A DNA stretch of 64,000 bases from Paenibacillus silvestris (lineage in GTDB: Bacteria; Bacillota; Bacilli; Paenibacillales; NBRC-103111): assembly GCF_009882985.1 (NCBI RefSeq), contig NZ_WTUZ01000014.1, positions 136,017 to 200,016 on the forward strand. Reading direction: 5' to 3'. Both the position numbers and the translations under genes were made by a program. This document shows positions 35,002-44,471 of the stretch, piece by piece (the first letter of the stretch is position 1; each line of letters opens with the position of its first letter). Under the pieces are notes generated by a model. The model was not told the DNA's origin, did no database searches, and saw only the letters and a program-made list of their open reading frames with translations.

Positions 35002-35991
35002 TTATTTAATATCAAAGTATTTGTAGAGATCAGCCAACATGGCCTGCGCAGCCATCGAGCCTCCCGCCAAGTTCCATGTAATTGCGTCAACTTTGAAGTA
35101 CTTGCCGTTCTTAACGCCTTTAAGATTTTTCCAGAGCGGATGCGCGGTCCAATCATTTTGGGATTTCTCAACCGCTGGCTCTTCAGCATTCAGCCTTGTG
35201 ATGTCAAATATGTAATCCCCATCCAGCGATGGCATCTGTTCCTTGGTCGTCAAGTTCAAAACAGCCTTGCCTGGTTCAAGAATTTGCGCTTTCGGACGCG
35301 CTAGGCCTAATTCTTTGAAGATCGTACCGGCAAATCCTGTTGCATAGAAGCGTGCGCTGCCGTCTCTTTCGAAGCGGACGATCGAAACTTCTGTTTTCGC
35401 CAGTTTGTCGCCTACTTTTTGTTTGAATTCGGCAACCTTCTTATCCCAATCTGCGAGGATTTTGTCCCCTTCTTCTTTTTTGTACAGTGCGTCAGAAGCA
35501 TATTTCAAATTCGCTTTCCAGTCGAAGATTTCTTCTGTAATAATCGTTGGCGCGATGCTGCTAAGCTGCGGGTAAAGCTTCTCATGACGAGCTTTCGTCC
35601 CGATAATCAGATCCGGCTTAAGCGCAATGATTGCCTCAATGTTCGGCTGCGTCTCTTCCCCAAGATCCTTCACTCCGTCCATCTTGGCGCGAAGATAGTT
35701 GTACCATGGCTTCTCTTCCCAGGATTGAACCGAACCTACCGGTTTCACACCTAGATGAGCCGTAATATCCGTCATGCCGTTGAACAAAACGACAACGCGC
35801 TCAGGTTTCTTCTTGAGCGTCACTGTACCCATCGCATGCTTGATCGTTTTCTCTCCTGCATCCGTCTGTGGTGCCGCAGTTGCTGCCGGTGCAGCAGGAC
35901 TTGCGCTTTCCTTCGCTGTCGGTGCGGATGCACCGCAAGCCGATAGTGCAAGTGTCAACACTAAGACAAGTATTACTTGTAATGCTCTCAT
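35002..35991 (-). CDS. Iron-siderophore substrate-binding lipoprotein
   Basis: A signal peptide with lipobox ends LALSAC (Cys19), followed by an Ala/Pro-rich linker and a FecB-type fold: VVVLFNGMTDITAHLGVKPVG, IEAIIALKPDLIIGTKARHEK. It captures ferric siderophore outside the membrane. ATG 35991 is supported by AAGGAGG; residues upstream in the frame are not conserved. It is the first gene of the transport operon, 66 bases before the permease. Confidence 0.94.
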   Translation of the reverse strand: MRALQVILVLVLTLALSACGASAPTAKESASPAAPAATAAPQTDAGEKTIKHAMGTVTLKKKPERVVVLFNGMTDITAHLGVKPVGSVQSWEEKPWYNYLRAKMDGVKDLGEETQPNIEAIIALKPDLIIGTKARHEKLYPQLSSIAPTIITEEIFDWKANLKYASDALYKKEEGDKILADWDKKVAEFKQKVGDKLAKTEVSIVRFERDGSARFYATGFAGTIFKELGLARPKAQILEPGKAVLNLTTKEQMPSLDGDYIFDITRLNAEEPAVEKSQNDWTAHPLWKNLKGVKNGKYFKVDAITWNLAGGSMAAQAMLADLYKYFDIK

Positions 35992-36079
35992 TTTCTTTCT
36001 TCCTCCTTGTTCAGCAAGGCAACCAAAGACGATGATCGAGTCATCTCTATTTGAATGCGAATGCCAGTCCCTATTTAAT

Positions 36080-36099
36080 TGATAATAATTATCATTATC
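36080..36099. promoter_or_regulatory. Fur box upstream of the siderophore-binding gene
   Basis: TGATAATAATTATCA at 36080-36094 fits the 7-1-7 consensus perfectly, and extends into GATAAT-x-ATTATCATTATC. It is about 90 bases before the lipoprotein start. Confidence 0.9.
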
Positions 36100-36258
36100 A
36101 TTATATAGGTGTAATATGGCATTGTACATATCCGATTTTATCTATTTTCTTGTCTTATTCTTTCCTGTGTGACTTTCTCTACCGATTTTAGCCGGCCAAA
36201 ACGCAGCGCAGCAGCAGGGCGTGGGTGCCGTTTCCGGGATAATAAATTCTTCTCATTC

Positions 36259-36312
36259 AAAAAAAGGACAGAATGTCAGCGGATAAACTGACTTTCTGCC
36301 CTTCCTGTCCTT
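36259..36312 (-). terminator. Terminator after the chemoreceptor gene
   Basis: On the minus strand a hairpin with CAGAAAGTCAG pairing CTGACATTCTG (one mismatch) and outer AAGGACAG/CTGTCCTT, followed by seven T. Confidence 0.8.
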
Positions 36313-36324
36313 CATACCCTCCGT

Positions 36325-38061
36325 CTACACCCGGAAACGGTCAACTGCTTGGTGAAGCTGCCCTGCCATGTCAGACAACGTCCTGGAGGAGGTAGAGAAC
36401 TCCTCCATCATAGCGAGTTGTTCTTCATTCGCTGCTGCTGAATCCTGACTTGCAGCTGCTCCTATATTCGCTGACTCCGTAACGTGCTCCATATGCGTAA
36501 CGACTTCGTCGCTGCGGGTCGTGACCTGAGCAATCGCCGCGCTCACATCCGCCACTTTCATCAAGACTCCGCCAAATGCTTCTTTCATCGATAATAGTGA
36601 ATCATTTACTTGCTGTGAAGCGATCACACCATCCTCCGTCAGCTTCATCCCTTGACTCATTGCCGTATCTAAGTCCCCTGCTTTGCCCTCAATCTCATTC
36701 AGAAGATTAGCGATTTGTTTCGCCGCAACATTCGTTTGCCCAGATAACTTCTGCACCTCTCCCGCTACAATGCTGAATCCTCTGCCCGCTTCCCCCGCTC
36801 TGACAGCTTCAATAGCCGCATTCAAGGCCAACATGTTTGTCTGCTTCGCAATCTCCGTAATAACACGAATGATGGAGCTTATTTGGCCACAGCTGTAGCG
36901 CAGTTCGTTCGCAGTAGTCCCCGCCGCCGAAACTTTGTCAGAAACAAGCCCAATCCGCTCCCGCATTCTCTCTACAGCATCCATTCCGGCTATTGACACC
37001 TCTGCCGCCGATTCTGCCAACTGCGCCATATGACGACTGTCTTCACTAATAGCAGCCATTTCGTCTTTCACAACCTGTATGGTATGCAAGGTCTCTGTGA
37101 CAATCGCTACCTGCTCTTGGATGCCTTGCGACAAAGAGTCTGTCGATACAGCAATCGTCTCCGCAGCCAGCTTGCTTTGTTCCGCATTGCTGGCGAACTG
37201 GTCAGCCTGCTGTGTGAGGACATGCGCGCCTTGTTGAACATTGCCGATAAATGCTCGCAGACTGATTAACATGGATTGGAACGAACGTTGTAGATTGCCA
37301 ACTTCATCTTTAGAAGCAACGCTATCTAATGAAATGGAAAGATTGCCTGCTTCCGCTTCAGCCATGAGGAGCTGCATCGCATGCAGCGGTCTGACAATGA
37401 GTGTTGACAGCCATCTGCCTATCACATAAAAAATGCCGATCGCGCAAATCGAGGTTATAATCAATGTCCACATCAGGCGCTCATACTGCTGGTTACGTTC
37501 TTTGTTTAACGTTTCTGAAGTTTCCAACCGGTCATTCAACAAGCTCTCCACATAACCATGAATGTCTTCCATTGTGCCTTTAATGTGTGTTTTATAAGAC
37601 TGATAAGCCTCACTCATCTGTCCTGAAGCCGACAGAGCCTCCACTTTCCGCTGATCTTCCTCATAAGCGATTAGCGCCTCTTTTAACTTGGACATCCATA
37701 ATGTCGCAACGGGTTCCCCTTCCAAGGATACTTCGTAATCTTGCAACAATTGACTGGTTTTAACCCGCGTTTTGTTAATCTCATTACCCAAGACGTCCTT
37801 GTAGTGGCTGTCAGGTGTTAGGATATGTTCCAGGAGCCTATCGTTCATGGTATGAATATTGCTCTCGACTTCATTAATCCAAGTTGTTGGCAAATAATCG
37901 CCTTGATACATCTTTTCCGCTTTTTTGTTGATATCACTGAGAAAAAAGAAGCTCGTCACCGTCAGGACGATGAGAAAAACGACAGCCAACACATTCAACA
38001 CCAAAATTTTCATGCTAATTTTTAAATTTCCCACGATGTCCCTAAACCTGCTCTTCTTCAC
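36325..38061 (-). CDS. Methyl-accepting chemotaxis protein (HAMP type)
   Basis: Transmembrane helix near residues 17-41, a four-helix-bundle-like extracellular domain to about 196, second helix about 197-219, HAMP about 220-272, then the long cytoplasmic coiled coil with the signalling hairpin [40 protein letters not shown]. It would sense a ligand outside and control CheA. GTG 38061 is the start, with GGGGAG eight bases before. No chemotaxis signalling genes are in the window. Confidence 0.94.
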   Translation of the reverse strand: MKKSRFRDIVGNLKISMKILVLNVLAVVFLIVLTVTSFFFLSDINKKAEKMYQGDYLPTTWINEVESNIHTMNDRLLEHILTPDSHYKDVLGNEINKTRVKTSQLLQDYEVSLEGEPVATLWMSKLKEALIAYEEDQRKVEALSASGQMSEAYQSYKTHIKGTMEDIHGYVESLLNDRLETSETLNKERNQQYERLMWTLIITSICAIGIFYVIGRWLSTLIVRPLHAMQLLMAEAEAGNLSISLDSVASKDEVGNLQRSFQSMLISLRAFIGNVQQGAHVLTQQADQFASNAEQSKLAAETIAVSTDSLSQGIQEQVAIVTETLHTIQVVKDEMAAISEDSRHMAQLAESAAEVSIAGMDAVERMRERIGLVSDKVSAAGTTANELRYSCGQISSIIRVITEIAKQTNMLALNAAIEAVRAGEAGRGFSIVAGEVQKLSGQTNVAAKQIANLLNEIEGKAGDLDTAMSQGMKLTEDGVIASQQVNDSLLSMKEAFGGVLMKVADVSAAIAQVTTRSDEVVTHMEHVTESANIGAAASQDSAAANEEQLAMMEEFSTSSRTLSDMAGQLHQAVDRFRV

Positions 38062-38331
38062 TATCTCATCTCCCCATGTGTAATCTGCTTTTAAATATAC
38101 AGGGCATTCAAAGAGTTAACAATAAACACAATTAAAATTTATTTATTTTATTTTCATTAATTGGTTTACGTTGTTTTGTGAAAAAAAGAAACGTTATTTA
38201 TCATCCCAAGGTTAAAATTCGGTAGATATTGTGACAGCTATTCATTTCGTCCTCTTATTATCCGATACTAAATAGGTTCCCAGTTTTTTATTCATAACTT
38301 ATTACGGAACGATATCGGAGGGATTATTAAC
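38062..38331. other. AT-rich promoter region between the chemoreceptor and the Big-repeat gene
   Basis: No gene. AT-rich sequence with no clear palindrome; it should contain the divergent promoters of both neighbours, but I could not pick out convincing -35/-10 pairs. Confidence 0.5.
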
Positions 38332-40923
38332 GTGAGGTTTAGACACAGCAAGTGGTTATCCTTGGTCTTCATTTTCATTCTAGCCAGTCAATCTTTAGTC
38401 GCAGGAAACGCCTTTGCCGCTGATGAGATTTCCAAACTCGTCCTGAACAAGAATGAGCTTGCTTTGCAAGTTGGGGATACTGCGAATCTGACAGCAACCG
38501 CTATTTTCGTAAGTGGTTCTACCGAGAATGCAACGGTCAAAACGGATTGGAATTCCGGCACGACAGAAGTTGCTTCCGTCTATGCAGGTGTAGTGACAGC
38601 CAAAAAAGAAGGAAAAGCCGTTATTACCGCTACTTATATGGGTAAAACCGAGATCGTGAATGTCACTGTAAGTAAAAAAGTAAAATCGTTAACAACAGAC
38701 AAGCGCTCCCTTGAGCTGCGTCTCAATGCCACAGAACAACTATTAATTACCGCTTACTATGATGACGGCACATCCGAGAATGTGACCAGCAAAGCAGACT
38801 ACACGGTAGATACAAGCTCCATCGTTACTGTTACAAACGGTTTGGTTAAGGGACAAAACCCCGGCAGTGCAACCGTAACGGTCAAATATATGAATCAATC
38901 ACTAACTCTGCCTGTCGATGTTGAGGTTGTTCGACGCATTGACGCTGAGAGCTCAAACGTATCCTTGCTGCTAAACGGAACAGCAGATATCAAAATTATG
39001 GCAACTTATCCGAATGGCGACATTGCCGACGTCTCAGAGAAAGTTGTCTGGGCGACAGACAAAGCCAAAGTTGCTGATGCTATCAAGGGTAAAGTTACAG
39101 GTTACAGTGTGGGTACAGCTAACTTAACGGCAACCTACGGCACGAAATCTACAACAATTACTGTTGACGTAGACAGTACCCTCAAGCTTGAATTAGATAA
39201 ACAGAATTTGCTTCTGAAGAAAGATGCCACTGGTGTCTTGAAGTTAACCGCTACATATGCTGACGGAAAAACGGAAGATATCACAGATCGCGCCGAGTGG
39301 GCGACCAGTGACGAGAATATCGTCCAGGTTTCAAAAGGAAAGCTTTCGGCCATCGCGATCGGCGAAGCCAAAATTTACGCAAAATACGGCGATAAGGCCG
39401 TTGTGGCCAATGTAGACGTGGAAGTTCCGCGCCGATTGGTTGTAGATACGGAGCTTGTTTCCTTGCAAACGGGACAAGAGCAACTCCTAGTCCTTCACGC
39501 TACCTATGCCGACGGCACAAGTGCAGTCGTTACGGAGAGCGCTGAGTGGAGCGTGGATGATGAGAATGTGGCTTTCGTTACCAAAGGAAAAGTTACAACT
39601 TACAAAGCTGGTGTCGCTACAATTACCGCGAAATACGGCGGCAAAACTACGACTACGAAAGTAGAAGTCGACATCCCTACCATCATCAAGCCAAGCAAAA
39701 AAGCCGTTAATTTACAAATCGGCGGATCTGAAAAAATCACATTGATGGCCTCTTTCAAAGACGGCCGCGAGGTGGATGTCACGAATAAAGCCGAATGGAC
39801 TACCAGCAACAAGGATATTGCCGAAGCACGCGGTGGCGAAATCTTCGGTCTTGCGACCGGTGCAGCGACCATTACGGTGAAATATGGAACACGCACAGCG
39901 GTTATTCAAGTATCTGTAGGCGTTCTGAAGAGCCTTAAGGTCAGCCAAGAAAAACTGACGATGAAAAAAGGCGACTCCGTTACTTTGACAGCCGAAGCTC
40001 TTTATACCGATGAGACGAAGAAAGATGTTACCTCCGACGTGATCTGGACCAGCAGCAATGTGAAAGCTGCCACAGTTGACGGCGGAGTCGTGAAAGCTAT
40101 AGCTTCTGGAGAAACTACACTAACAGCTCAATTAGATAACAAAACAGTAACGATTCCTGTTCAAGTCGATATGGCAAGCGATCTTACAGCGAATGTAGCT
40201 AACCTAGTTTTTGATTTGAATGAAACACGCACGATCGTTCTGACGGCTACCGATTCCTCAGGAGCACCGCGTACGGTCACCAACGATGCAGAGTGGAAAA
40301 CAAGCAATAGCGCGATTGTGTTAGTCTCCAAAGGGGTTGTGACTCCGGTAACACGAGGGAAAGCGACGATTACAGCCACTTATGGCGGCAAAAGCATTTC
40401 TATCCCGGTAGAAATCGGTGTAGTTGCAGGACTCGTGGCAGATAAGACTTTCATCGTGACCAAAAGAGGCGATCAAGTCCAAATAAAATTGACAGCAACG
40501 CTCTCGAACGGCACAACCAAAGATGTTACGGAAACAGCGACATGGAAAGTAAACTCCTATAAACTGGGTACCGTTACGAATGGACTTTTCACACCAACAG
40601 CTTCAGGTAAAACGACAATCACCGGATCCTTTGGCGGCAAAACAGTTGCCATTCCAGTGGAGATCGACTCCCTGAAATACTTGAAAACCGATGTGGTCAA
40701 AGTCCAGCTTACAGAAGGCAGCACGGCCAACGTCGTAGCTCTAGCCACATACACGGACGGATCTGAAGAGGACGTCACGAAGCCAGCTTTGTGGACATCA
40801 TCGAATATCATGATCGCGGATGTGAAAGACGGCGTCATCAAAGCAACCGGCAAAGGAACTGCGAGAATTACGGTGACGTATTCTAACATGAGAACAACGG
40901 TTCAAGTGACAGTTACCAAATAA
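38332..40923 (+). CDS. Secreted protein with ten Big (bacterial Ig-like) repeats
   Basis: A signal peptide (residues 1-30, ending GNAFAA) precedes ten tandem Ig-like Big_2-type domains of about 83 residues each. Each has the pattern L-x-V-x-x-x-x-L-x-L-x-x-G, (A/T)xYxDG...DVT, WxxSxxxxA-V, GxV and GxAxITAxYGxK. No SLH, sortase or lipid anchor is seen, so it is either released or held by an unknown means. GTG 38332 is the start with GGAGGG upstream. These modules often mediate surface adhesion; its role is unknown. Confidence 0.88.
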   Translation: MRFRHSKWLSLVFIFILASQSLVAGNAFAADEISKLVLNKNELALQVGDTANLTATAIFVSGSTENATVKTDWNSGTTEVASVYAGVVTAKKEGKAVITATYMGKTEIVNVTVSKKVKSLTTDKRSLELRLNATEQLLITAYYDDGTSENVTSKADYTVDTSSIVTVTNGLVKGQNPGSATVTVKYMNQSLTLPVDVEVVRRIDAESSNVSLLLNGTADIKIMATYPNGDIADVSEKVVWATDKAKVADAIKGKVTGYSVGTANLTATYGTKSTTITVDVDSTLKLELDKQNLLLKKDATGVLKLTATYADGKTEDITDRAEWATSDENIVQVSKGKLSAIAIGEAKIYAKYGDKAVVANVDVEVPRRLVVDTELVSLQTGQEQLLVLHATYADGTSAVVTESAEWSVDDENVAFVTKGKVTTYKAGVATITAKYGGKTTTTKVEVDIPTIIKPSKKAVNLQIGGSEKITLMASFKDGREVDVTNKAEWTTSNKDIAEARGGEIFGLATGAATITVKYGTRTAVIQVSVGVLKSLKVSQEKLTMKKGDSVTLTAEALYTDETKKDVTSDVIWTSSNVKAATVDGGVVKAIASGETTLTAQLDNKTVTIPVQVDMASDLTANVANLVFDLNETRTIVLTATDSSGAPRTVTNDAEWKTSNSAIVLVSKGVVTPVTRGKATITATYGGKSISIPVEIGVVAGLVADKTFIVTKRGDQVQIKLTATLSNGTTKDVTETATWKVNSYKLGTVTNGLFTPTASGKTTITGSFGGKTVAIPVEIDSLKYLKTDVVKVQLTEGSTANVVALATYTDGSEEDVTKPALWTSSNIMIADVKDGVIKATGKGTARITVTYSNMRTTVQVTVTK

Positions 40924-40926
40924 AAC

Positions 40927-40975
40927 AAAAGGCTATCCTCAAGTAGAGGCATCTACTTGGGGATAGCCTTTTTTA
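40927..40975 (+). terminator. Terminator after the Big-repeat gene
   Basis: AAGGCTATCC with CAAGTAGA pairs with CTACTTG and GGATAGCCTT, ending in six T. Confidence 0.9.
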
Positions 40976-41053
40976 TGTCATAAGACTCGCCTGCCTGCCA
41001 TAATTTGTACTATACTTAATAGGTATTTATTTGCTCAGGAGAGGATTGATCAT

Positions 41054-41671
41054 ATGTTCGGTAGAGTAGCAGCTGACATTCTGGGGTTAAGTGATGTAGG
41101 TTCCGTAATCAAGCCTGAAAATTATGATAAGGTTGATGCCGATGATTACGTTCTGCATGAGGATAACGAGAAGATTTTCTTTTTGATTAAGTCCAAATCG
41201 GATGAATATTGCTTCACGAACCAAGCTTTAATTCATCTCGACGGCACGAGCGCCGTTAGCAAGAAACGCGTGCTGCACCGCTATCCTTACAGCAAATATG
41301 CTATTTCCCAAGTTTCTTTGGAAACAGCTGGCACAGTGGATCTCGATGTAGAGATCAAATTCGTACTGGGTTCCGTCATTTTCTCGATTGATGTGCACAA
41401 GAAGCATGTTGAAGAACTGAAAGATCTGTATAAAGCTCTGATCAAAATTTCAGAAATCACACAAGAAAATGAGCACTTCCTTGATTATGCGAAGCAAAGT
41501 ATCGAACTGGCTTCCGCGACATTAAACCGTACGACGAAAACCGAGGGGCAGCAGCTATCCGAGGAATTCAAACAGGTGAATCAAGGCGCTTTCGACTGGC
41601 TCGTGAGCACCCATAAACAGTACAAAGTAAAGGATTTCGGCTTCGTTTTTGAGAAATTCATTAATCAATAA
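41054..41671 (+). CDS. yvbH: YvbH-type bacterial PH-domain protein
   Basis: An N-terminal bacterial PH-like domain (DDYVLHEDNEKIFFLIKSKSDEYCFTNQALIHLDG, RYPYSKYAISQVSLETAGTVDLD) is followed by a helical YvbH-extension (HVEELKDLYKALIKISEITQEN). The 205-residue length matches B. subtilis YvbH. It is cytoplasmic, and family members oligomerise; function is unknown. AGGAGAGG precedes ATG 41054. Confidence 0.87.
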   Translation: MFGRVAADILGLSDVGSVIKPENYDKVDADDYVLHEDNEKIFFLIKSKSDEYCFTNQALIHLDGTSAVSKKRVLHRYPYSKYAISQVSLETAGTVDLDVEIKFVLGSVIFSIDVHKKHVEELKDLYKALIKISEITQENEHFLDYAKQSIELASATLNRTTKTEGQQLSEEFKQVNQGAFDWLVSTHKQYKVKDFGFVFEKFINQ

Positions 41672-41773
41672 AATTGTCCTCATAGGCTTGTACATAAGTT
41701 TTCGTACATAGGGGAATATATCCATACCTGCATTAACAGGCAACTATTTAAGAACTGCTTGGAGGTATGGACC

Positions 41774-42163
41774 ATGTTTCCCCGATTTGTGAAACTAGCT
41801 TTGATTTCTTTTCTGTGCATTACCGTCCTGCTTGGGGCTCATCAATATCGTACGCATCCGCATAATCAGCAAACGATATCCAGTGCTGAAAGCTGGGAGG
41901 CAGCCAAGCAAGGCTCGCCTACTTTTTATCAGACAAATCCCTTCGGCATGCCTGGCGCAGATGCAAGGCTGCATATGACTACGGATAGGAATCAGCATGC
42001 CGCGGCATATGGTCTTACACCGCCAACCTCGATGAAGGCTTTGATGATTCATACGCAGGAAAAAACGGATAAGGGATGGGGCGGTTGGAGTTATATCGGC
42101 CTGTTGGGATTACTAGGGATGCTCGGCATCAGAAGCCGTTCGGAGTCTACTTATTCAGAATAA
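41774..42163 (+). CDS. Small exported protein with WGxxGxxG-type C-terminal tail
   Basis: N-terminal signal-like helix (FVKLALISFLCITVLLGA), a hydrophilic central part rich in His, Gln, Thr, and a C-terminus WGGWSYIGLLGLLGMLGIRSRSE: a Trp-Gly-led hydrophobic helix closed by basic residues. That is the CTERM-like pattern found in Bacilli, thought to be a sorting or membrane-anchoring signal. ATG 41774 follows TTGGAGG. The gene stands alone. I do not recognise the central part. Confidence 0.7.
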   Translation: MFPRFVKLALISFLCITVLLGAHQYRTHPHNQQTISSAESWEAAKQGSPTFYQTNPFGMPGADARLHMTTDRNQHAAAYGLTPPTSMKALMIHTQEKTDKGWGGWSYIGLLGLLGMLGIRSRSESTYSE

Positions 42164-42172
42164 GCGATTAAA

Positions 42173-42210
42173 GGAGCACTGTTTCCAGTCTTGGGGAGCA
42201 GGCTCTTTTT
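42173..42210 (+). terminator. Terminator after the WGxxGxxG gene
   Basis: An imperfect stem (GGAGC, CTG, TTTCC against GGGGA, CAG, GCTCT) followed by TTTTT. Confidence 0.65.
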
Positions 42211-42229
42211 CATTTGCGAGCGCACTACG

Positions 42230-42273
42230 GACAAATGTTTTATTGTTGGACATTTGTCTGAGGTCGTTATAAA
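42230..42273 (+). promoter_or_regulatory. psuK promoter with overlapping palindromic operator
   Basis: GACAAATGT-N11-ACATTTGTC (42230-42258) is a perfect 9-bp inverted repeat. It covers the -35 TTGGAC (42246-42251), which with TATAAA (42268-42273) gives a promoter of 16-base spacing, 35 bases before psuK. Confidence 0.7.
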
Positions 42274-42307
42274 CTAGAGATAGTCAACGATCGAAAGGAG
42301 CCATTTC

Positions 42308-43426
42308 ATGGATCGTGAACAGCAAATTTTAGCGCTCATTCGTCAAAATCCATTCATCTCTCAGCATGAAATGGCCAGCATCATCGGTATTTCAAGGTCC
42401 GCTGTCGCCGGCTACATCGCTGCCCTAACCAAGAAAGGGACGATCCGCGGGCGTGCTTACGTGACATCGGATGAGAGTACGGTCATGTGTATCGGCGGTG
42501 CGAACCTAGATAGCAAAGCGACTAGCAAGCAAGCCATTCGCCTAGCCTCATCGAATCCAGTCACCGTAACGGAATCCTGCGGGGGCGTCGCGCGCAATAT
42601 CGCGGAGACGCTGGCAGGATTAGCATGCGGGGCTGCGCTGCTCACGGTGGTAGGCGATGATAAAGCCGGCCAATGGGTGTTAGAAGAAACGCGGAAGAGC
42701 GGCGTTGATGTCAGTCAAGCCATCGTACTCCAAGGTGAAAACACCGGGACGTACACGGCTCTGCTCGACGCCACAGGCGAGATGTTTCTCGCTTTTGCTA
42801 ATATGGACATCTACGATAAATGTACACCTGCCCTGCTCCGGGACAAATGGCCGCATGTCGCTTCTGCCAAGCTCATCATTGCGGATACGAATTTACCCGC
42901 TGAGACACTTGCCGAGCTGATTGATCGGTGCAGGGAAGAAAACCTGCCGCTATTTATTGATCCTGTCTCTTCAGAAAAAGCCAAAAAACTGCCGCAAGAG
43001 TTGCACGGTGTAACAGCGATCTTCCCCAATTTGGAGGAAGCTTGCCAACTGGCAGGTATCGCTTCCGGTGGCAATAATAGCAGCAATTATAGCCTGATTA
43101 CAGGAGCAATCCGCGCACGCGGCGTCCGTCACGTCTTCATTACGCTTGGCAGCCAAGGCGTGATGTATGCTGGCGAGGAAGGCGAGCGGCATTTCCCGCC
43201 TATTCCCACCAAGGTCGTGGAGGTCACCGGCGCAGGCGATGCTTTTGTCGCCGGTATTGCTTATGGGTTCATGCGGCACTCCACCTATATGGAATCCTGT
43301 ATTTACGGACTCGCCGCCTCTCATATTACACTTCAAACCGATCAATCTGTCGCGAGCGAGCTGACGGAAGAACGACTGCAACAAACCTTACTTCACCTGA
43401 CAAAAGGAGACGAATCCCCCCTATGA
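42308..43426 (+). CDS. psuK: Pseudouridine kinase with N-terminal winged helix (PfkB family)
   Basis: PsuK phosphorylates pseudouridine to its 5'-phosphate. Residues 1-52 form a winged helix ([37 protein letters not shown]), then a PfkB domain ([13 protein letters not shown], the GG motif [15 protein letters not shown], and the catalytic anion-hole [15 protein letters not shown]). The DNA-binding head raises the possibility of autoregulation. The psuG start overlaps its stop by four bases, so translation is coupled. ATG 42308 follows GAAAGGAG. Confidence 0.93.
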   Translation: MDREQQILALIRQNPFISQHEMASIIGISRSAVAGYIAALTKKGTIRGRAYVTSDESTVMCIGGANLDSKATSKQAIRLASSNPVTVTESCGGVARNIAETLAGLACGAALLTVVGDDKAGQWVLEETRKSGVDVSQAIVLQGENTGTYTALLDATGEMFLAFANMDIYDKCTPALLRDKWPHVASAKLIIADTNLPAETLAELIDRCREENLPLFIDPVSSEKAKKLPQELHGVTAIFPNLEEACQLAGIASGGNNSSNYSLITGAIRARGVRHVFITLGSQGVMYAGEEGERHFPPIPTKVVEVTGAGDAFVAGIAYGFMRHSTYMESCIYGLAASHITLQTDQSVASELTEERLQQTLLHLTKGDESPL

Positions 43427-44334
43427 ATACAACTTACTTAACGTTTACTGATGAAGTTAAAGAGGCTTTGGCAAACAATAAACCTGTCGTGGCTCTAGAA
43501 ACTACGATTATTTCTCACGGGATGCCTTATCCTCAAAACATAGAAATGGCCAAAAAGGTCGAACAAATCATCCGCGATAACGGTGCCGTTCCAGCAACGA
43601 TCGGGATCATGGATGGCAAGATCAAAATCGGCTTGAACGAGCAGGAGCTCGAAGCTTTCGCGACGAACCCCCATGTGGAAAAAGTCAGCCGCCGCGACTT
43701 CCCTTACATCCTCTCATCGGGCCAAATCGGCGCCACAACCGTCGCAGCCACAATGATCGGTGCCGCACTGGCGGGCATCGAAGTGTTCGCTACCGGCGGC
43801 ATTGGCGGTGTTCACCGTGAAGGCGAAGTGACGATGGACGTCTCCGCCGACTTGACTGAACTGGCACAGACGAACGTAGCGGTTGTCTGCGCAGGCGTGA
43901 AGTCCATTCTTGATATTGGCCGCACGCTCGAATATTTGGAAACCCACGGCGTACCCGTGGTTGGTTACAAGACGAGCGAGTTCCCGTCGTTCTACGCCCG
44001 CGAAAGCGGCTACGGCGTAGACTTCCGCCTCGATGAGGCAGCTGACGTCGCGGCCATGCTCCGCACGAAGTGGGAGCTCGGCCTTGCCGGCGGCGCCATC
44101 ATCGCCAACCCGGTCCCTGCGGAATCCGCCATGGACCATGTCGAGATCGAAAGCTTCATCCAGCAGGCGCTAGCTGAAGCCAAAGATCAGAACGTGACCG
44201 GCAAGAAGGTCACGCCTTTCCTGCTAGCGCGTATCAAACAGCTGACCGAAGGTCGCAGCCTGGAGACGAATATCGCGCTGGTGTACCACAATGCCGAAAC
44301 CGCCGCGAAGGTTGCGGTTGCGCTCAAGAACTAA
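43423..44334 (+). CDS. psuG: Pseudouridine-5'-phosphate glycosidase
   Basis: PsuG splits pseudouridine 5'-phosphate into uracil and ribose 5-phosphate. The 303-residue protein has [20 protein letters not shown], the catalytic-Lys region ISRRDFPYI-type block ([25 protein letters not shown]), [19 protein letters not shown] and the Asp/metal-binding C-terminal [16 protein letters not shown]. With psuK it forms a pseudouridine-salvage operon, probably using RNA-turnover products. Confidence 0.96.
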   Translation: MNTTYLTFTDEVKEALANNKPVVALETTIISHGMPYPQNIEMAKKVEQIIRDNGAVPATIGIMDGKIKIGLNEQELEAFATNPHVEKVSRRDFPYILSSGQIGATTVAATMIGAALAGIEVFATGGIGGVHREGEVTMDVSADLTELAQTNVAVVCAGVKSILDIGRTLEYLETHGVPVVGYKTSEFPSFYARESGYGVDFRLDEAADVAAMLRTKWELGLAGGAIIANPVPAESAMDHVEIESFIQQALAEAKDQNVTGKKVTPFLLARIKQLTEGRSLETNIALVYHNAETAAKVAVALKN

Positions 44335-44338
44335 GACC

Positions 44339-44382
44339 AAACCCTGCATGCCCACGTTGATTGTGGGCATACAGGGTTTTTT
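44339..44382 (+). terminator. Terminator after psuG
   Basis: AACCCTG with ATGCCCAC pairs with GTGGGCAT and CAGGGTT, ending in six T. Confidence 0.92.
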
Positions 44383-44386
44383 CACA

Positions 44387-44452
44387 TGCAAAAAGTGCAG
44401 CAAATTCAGCTCGCGCCAGCTTAAGCACGGAGAATTTGCTGCACTCTTTGCA
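44387..44452. repeat. Long near-perfect inverted repeat between psuG and the nitroreductase
   Basis: The 21-base arms 44387-44407 and 44432-44452 match at 20 positions (core AGTGCAGCAAATTC and its complement), with a 24-base loop. Neither side has a T-run, so it is not a typical terminator. It may be a palindromic mobile repeat or a 3' stabilising hairpin for the nitroreductase mRNA, whose stop codon is 20 bases away. Confidence 0.65.
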
Positions 44453-44471
44453 GTAATTTAATTAGCGAACT

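Noticed and set aside
41555-41743. 62-codon minus-strand frame in the yvbH 3' region
   Set aside because: Overlaps yvbH in antisense and has no ribosome binding site.
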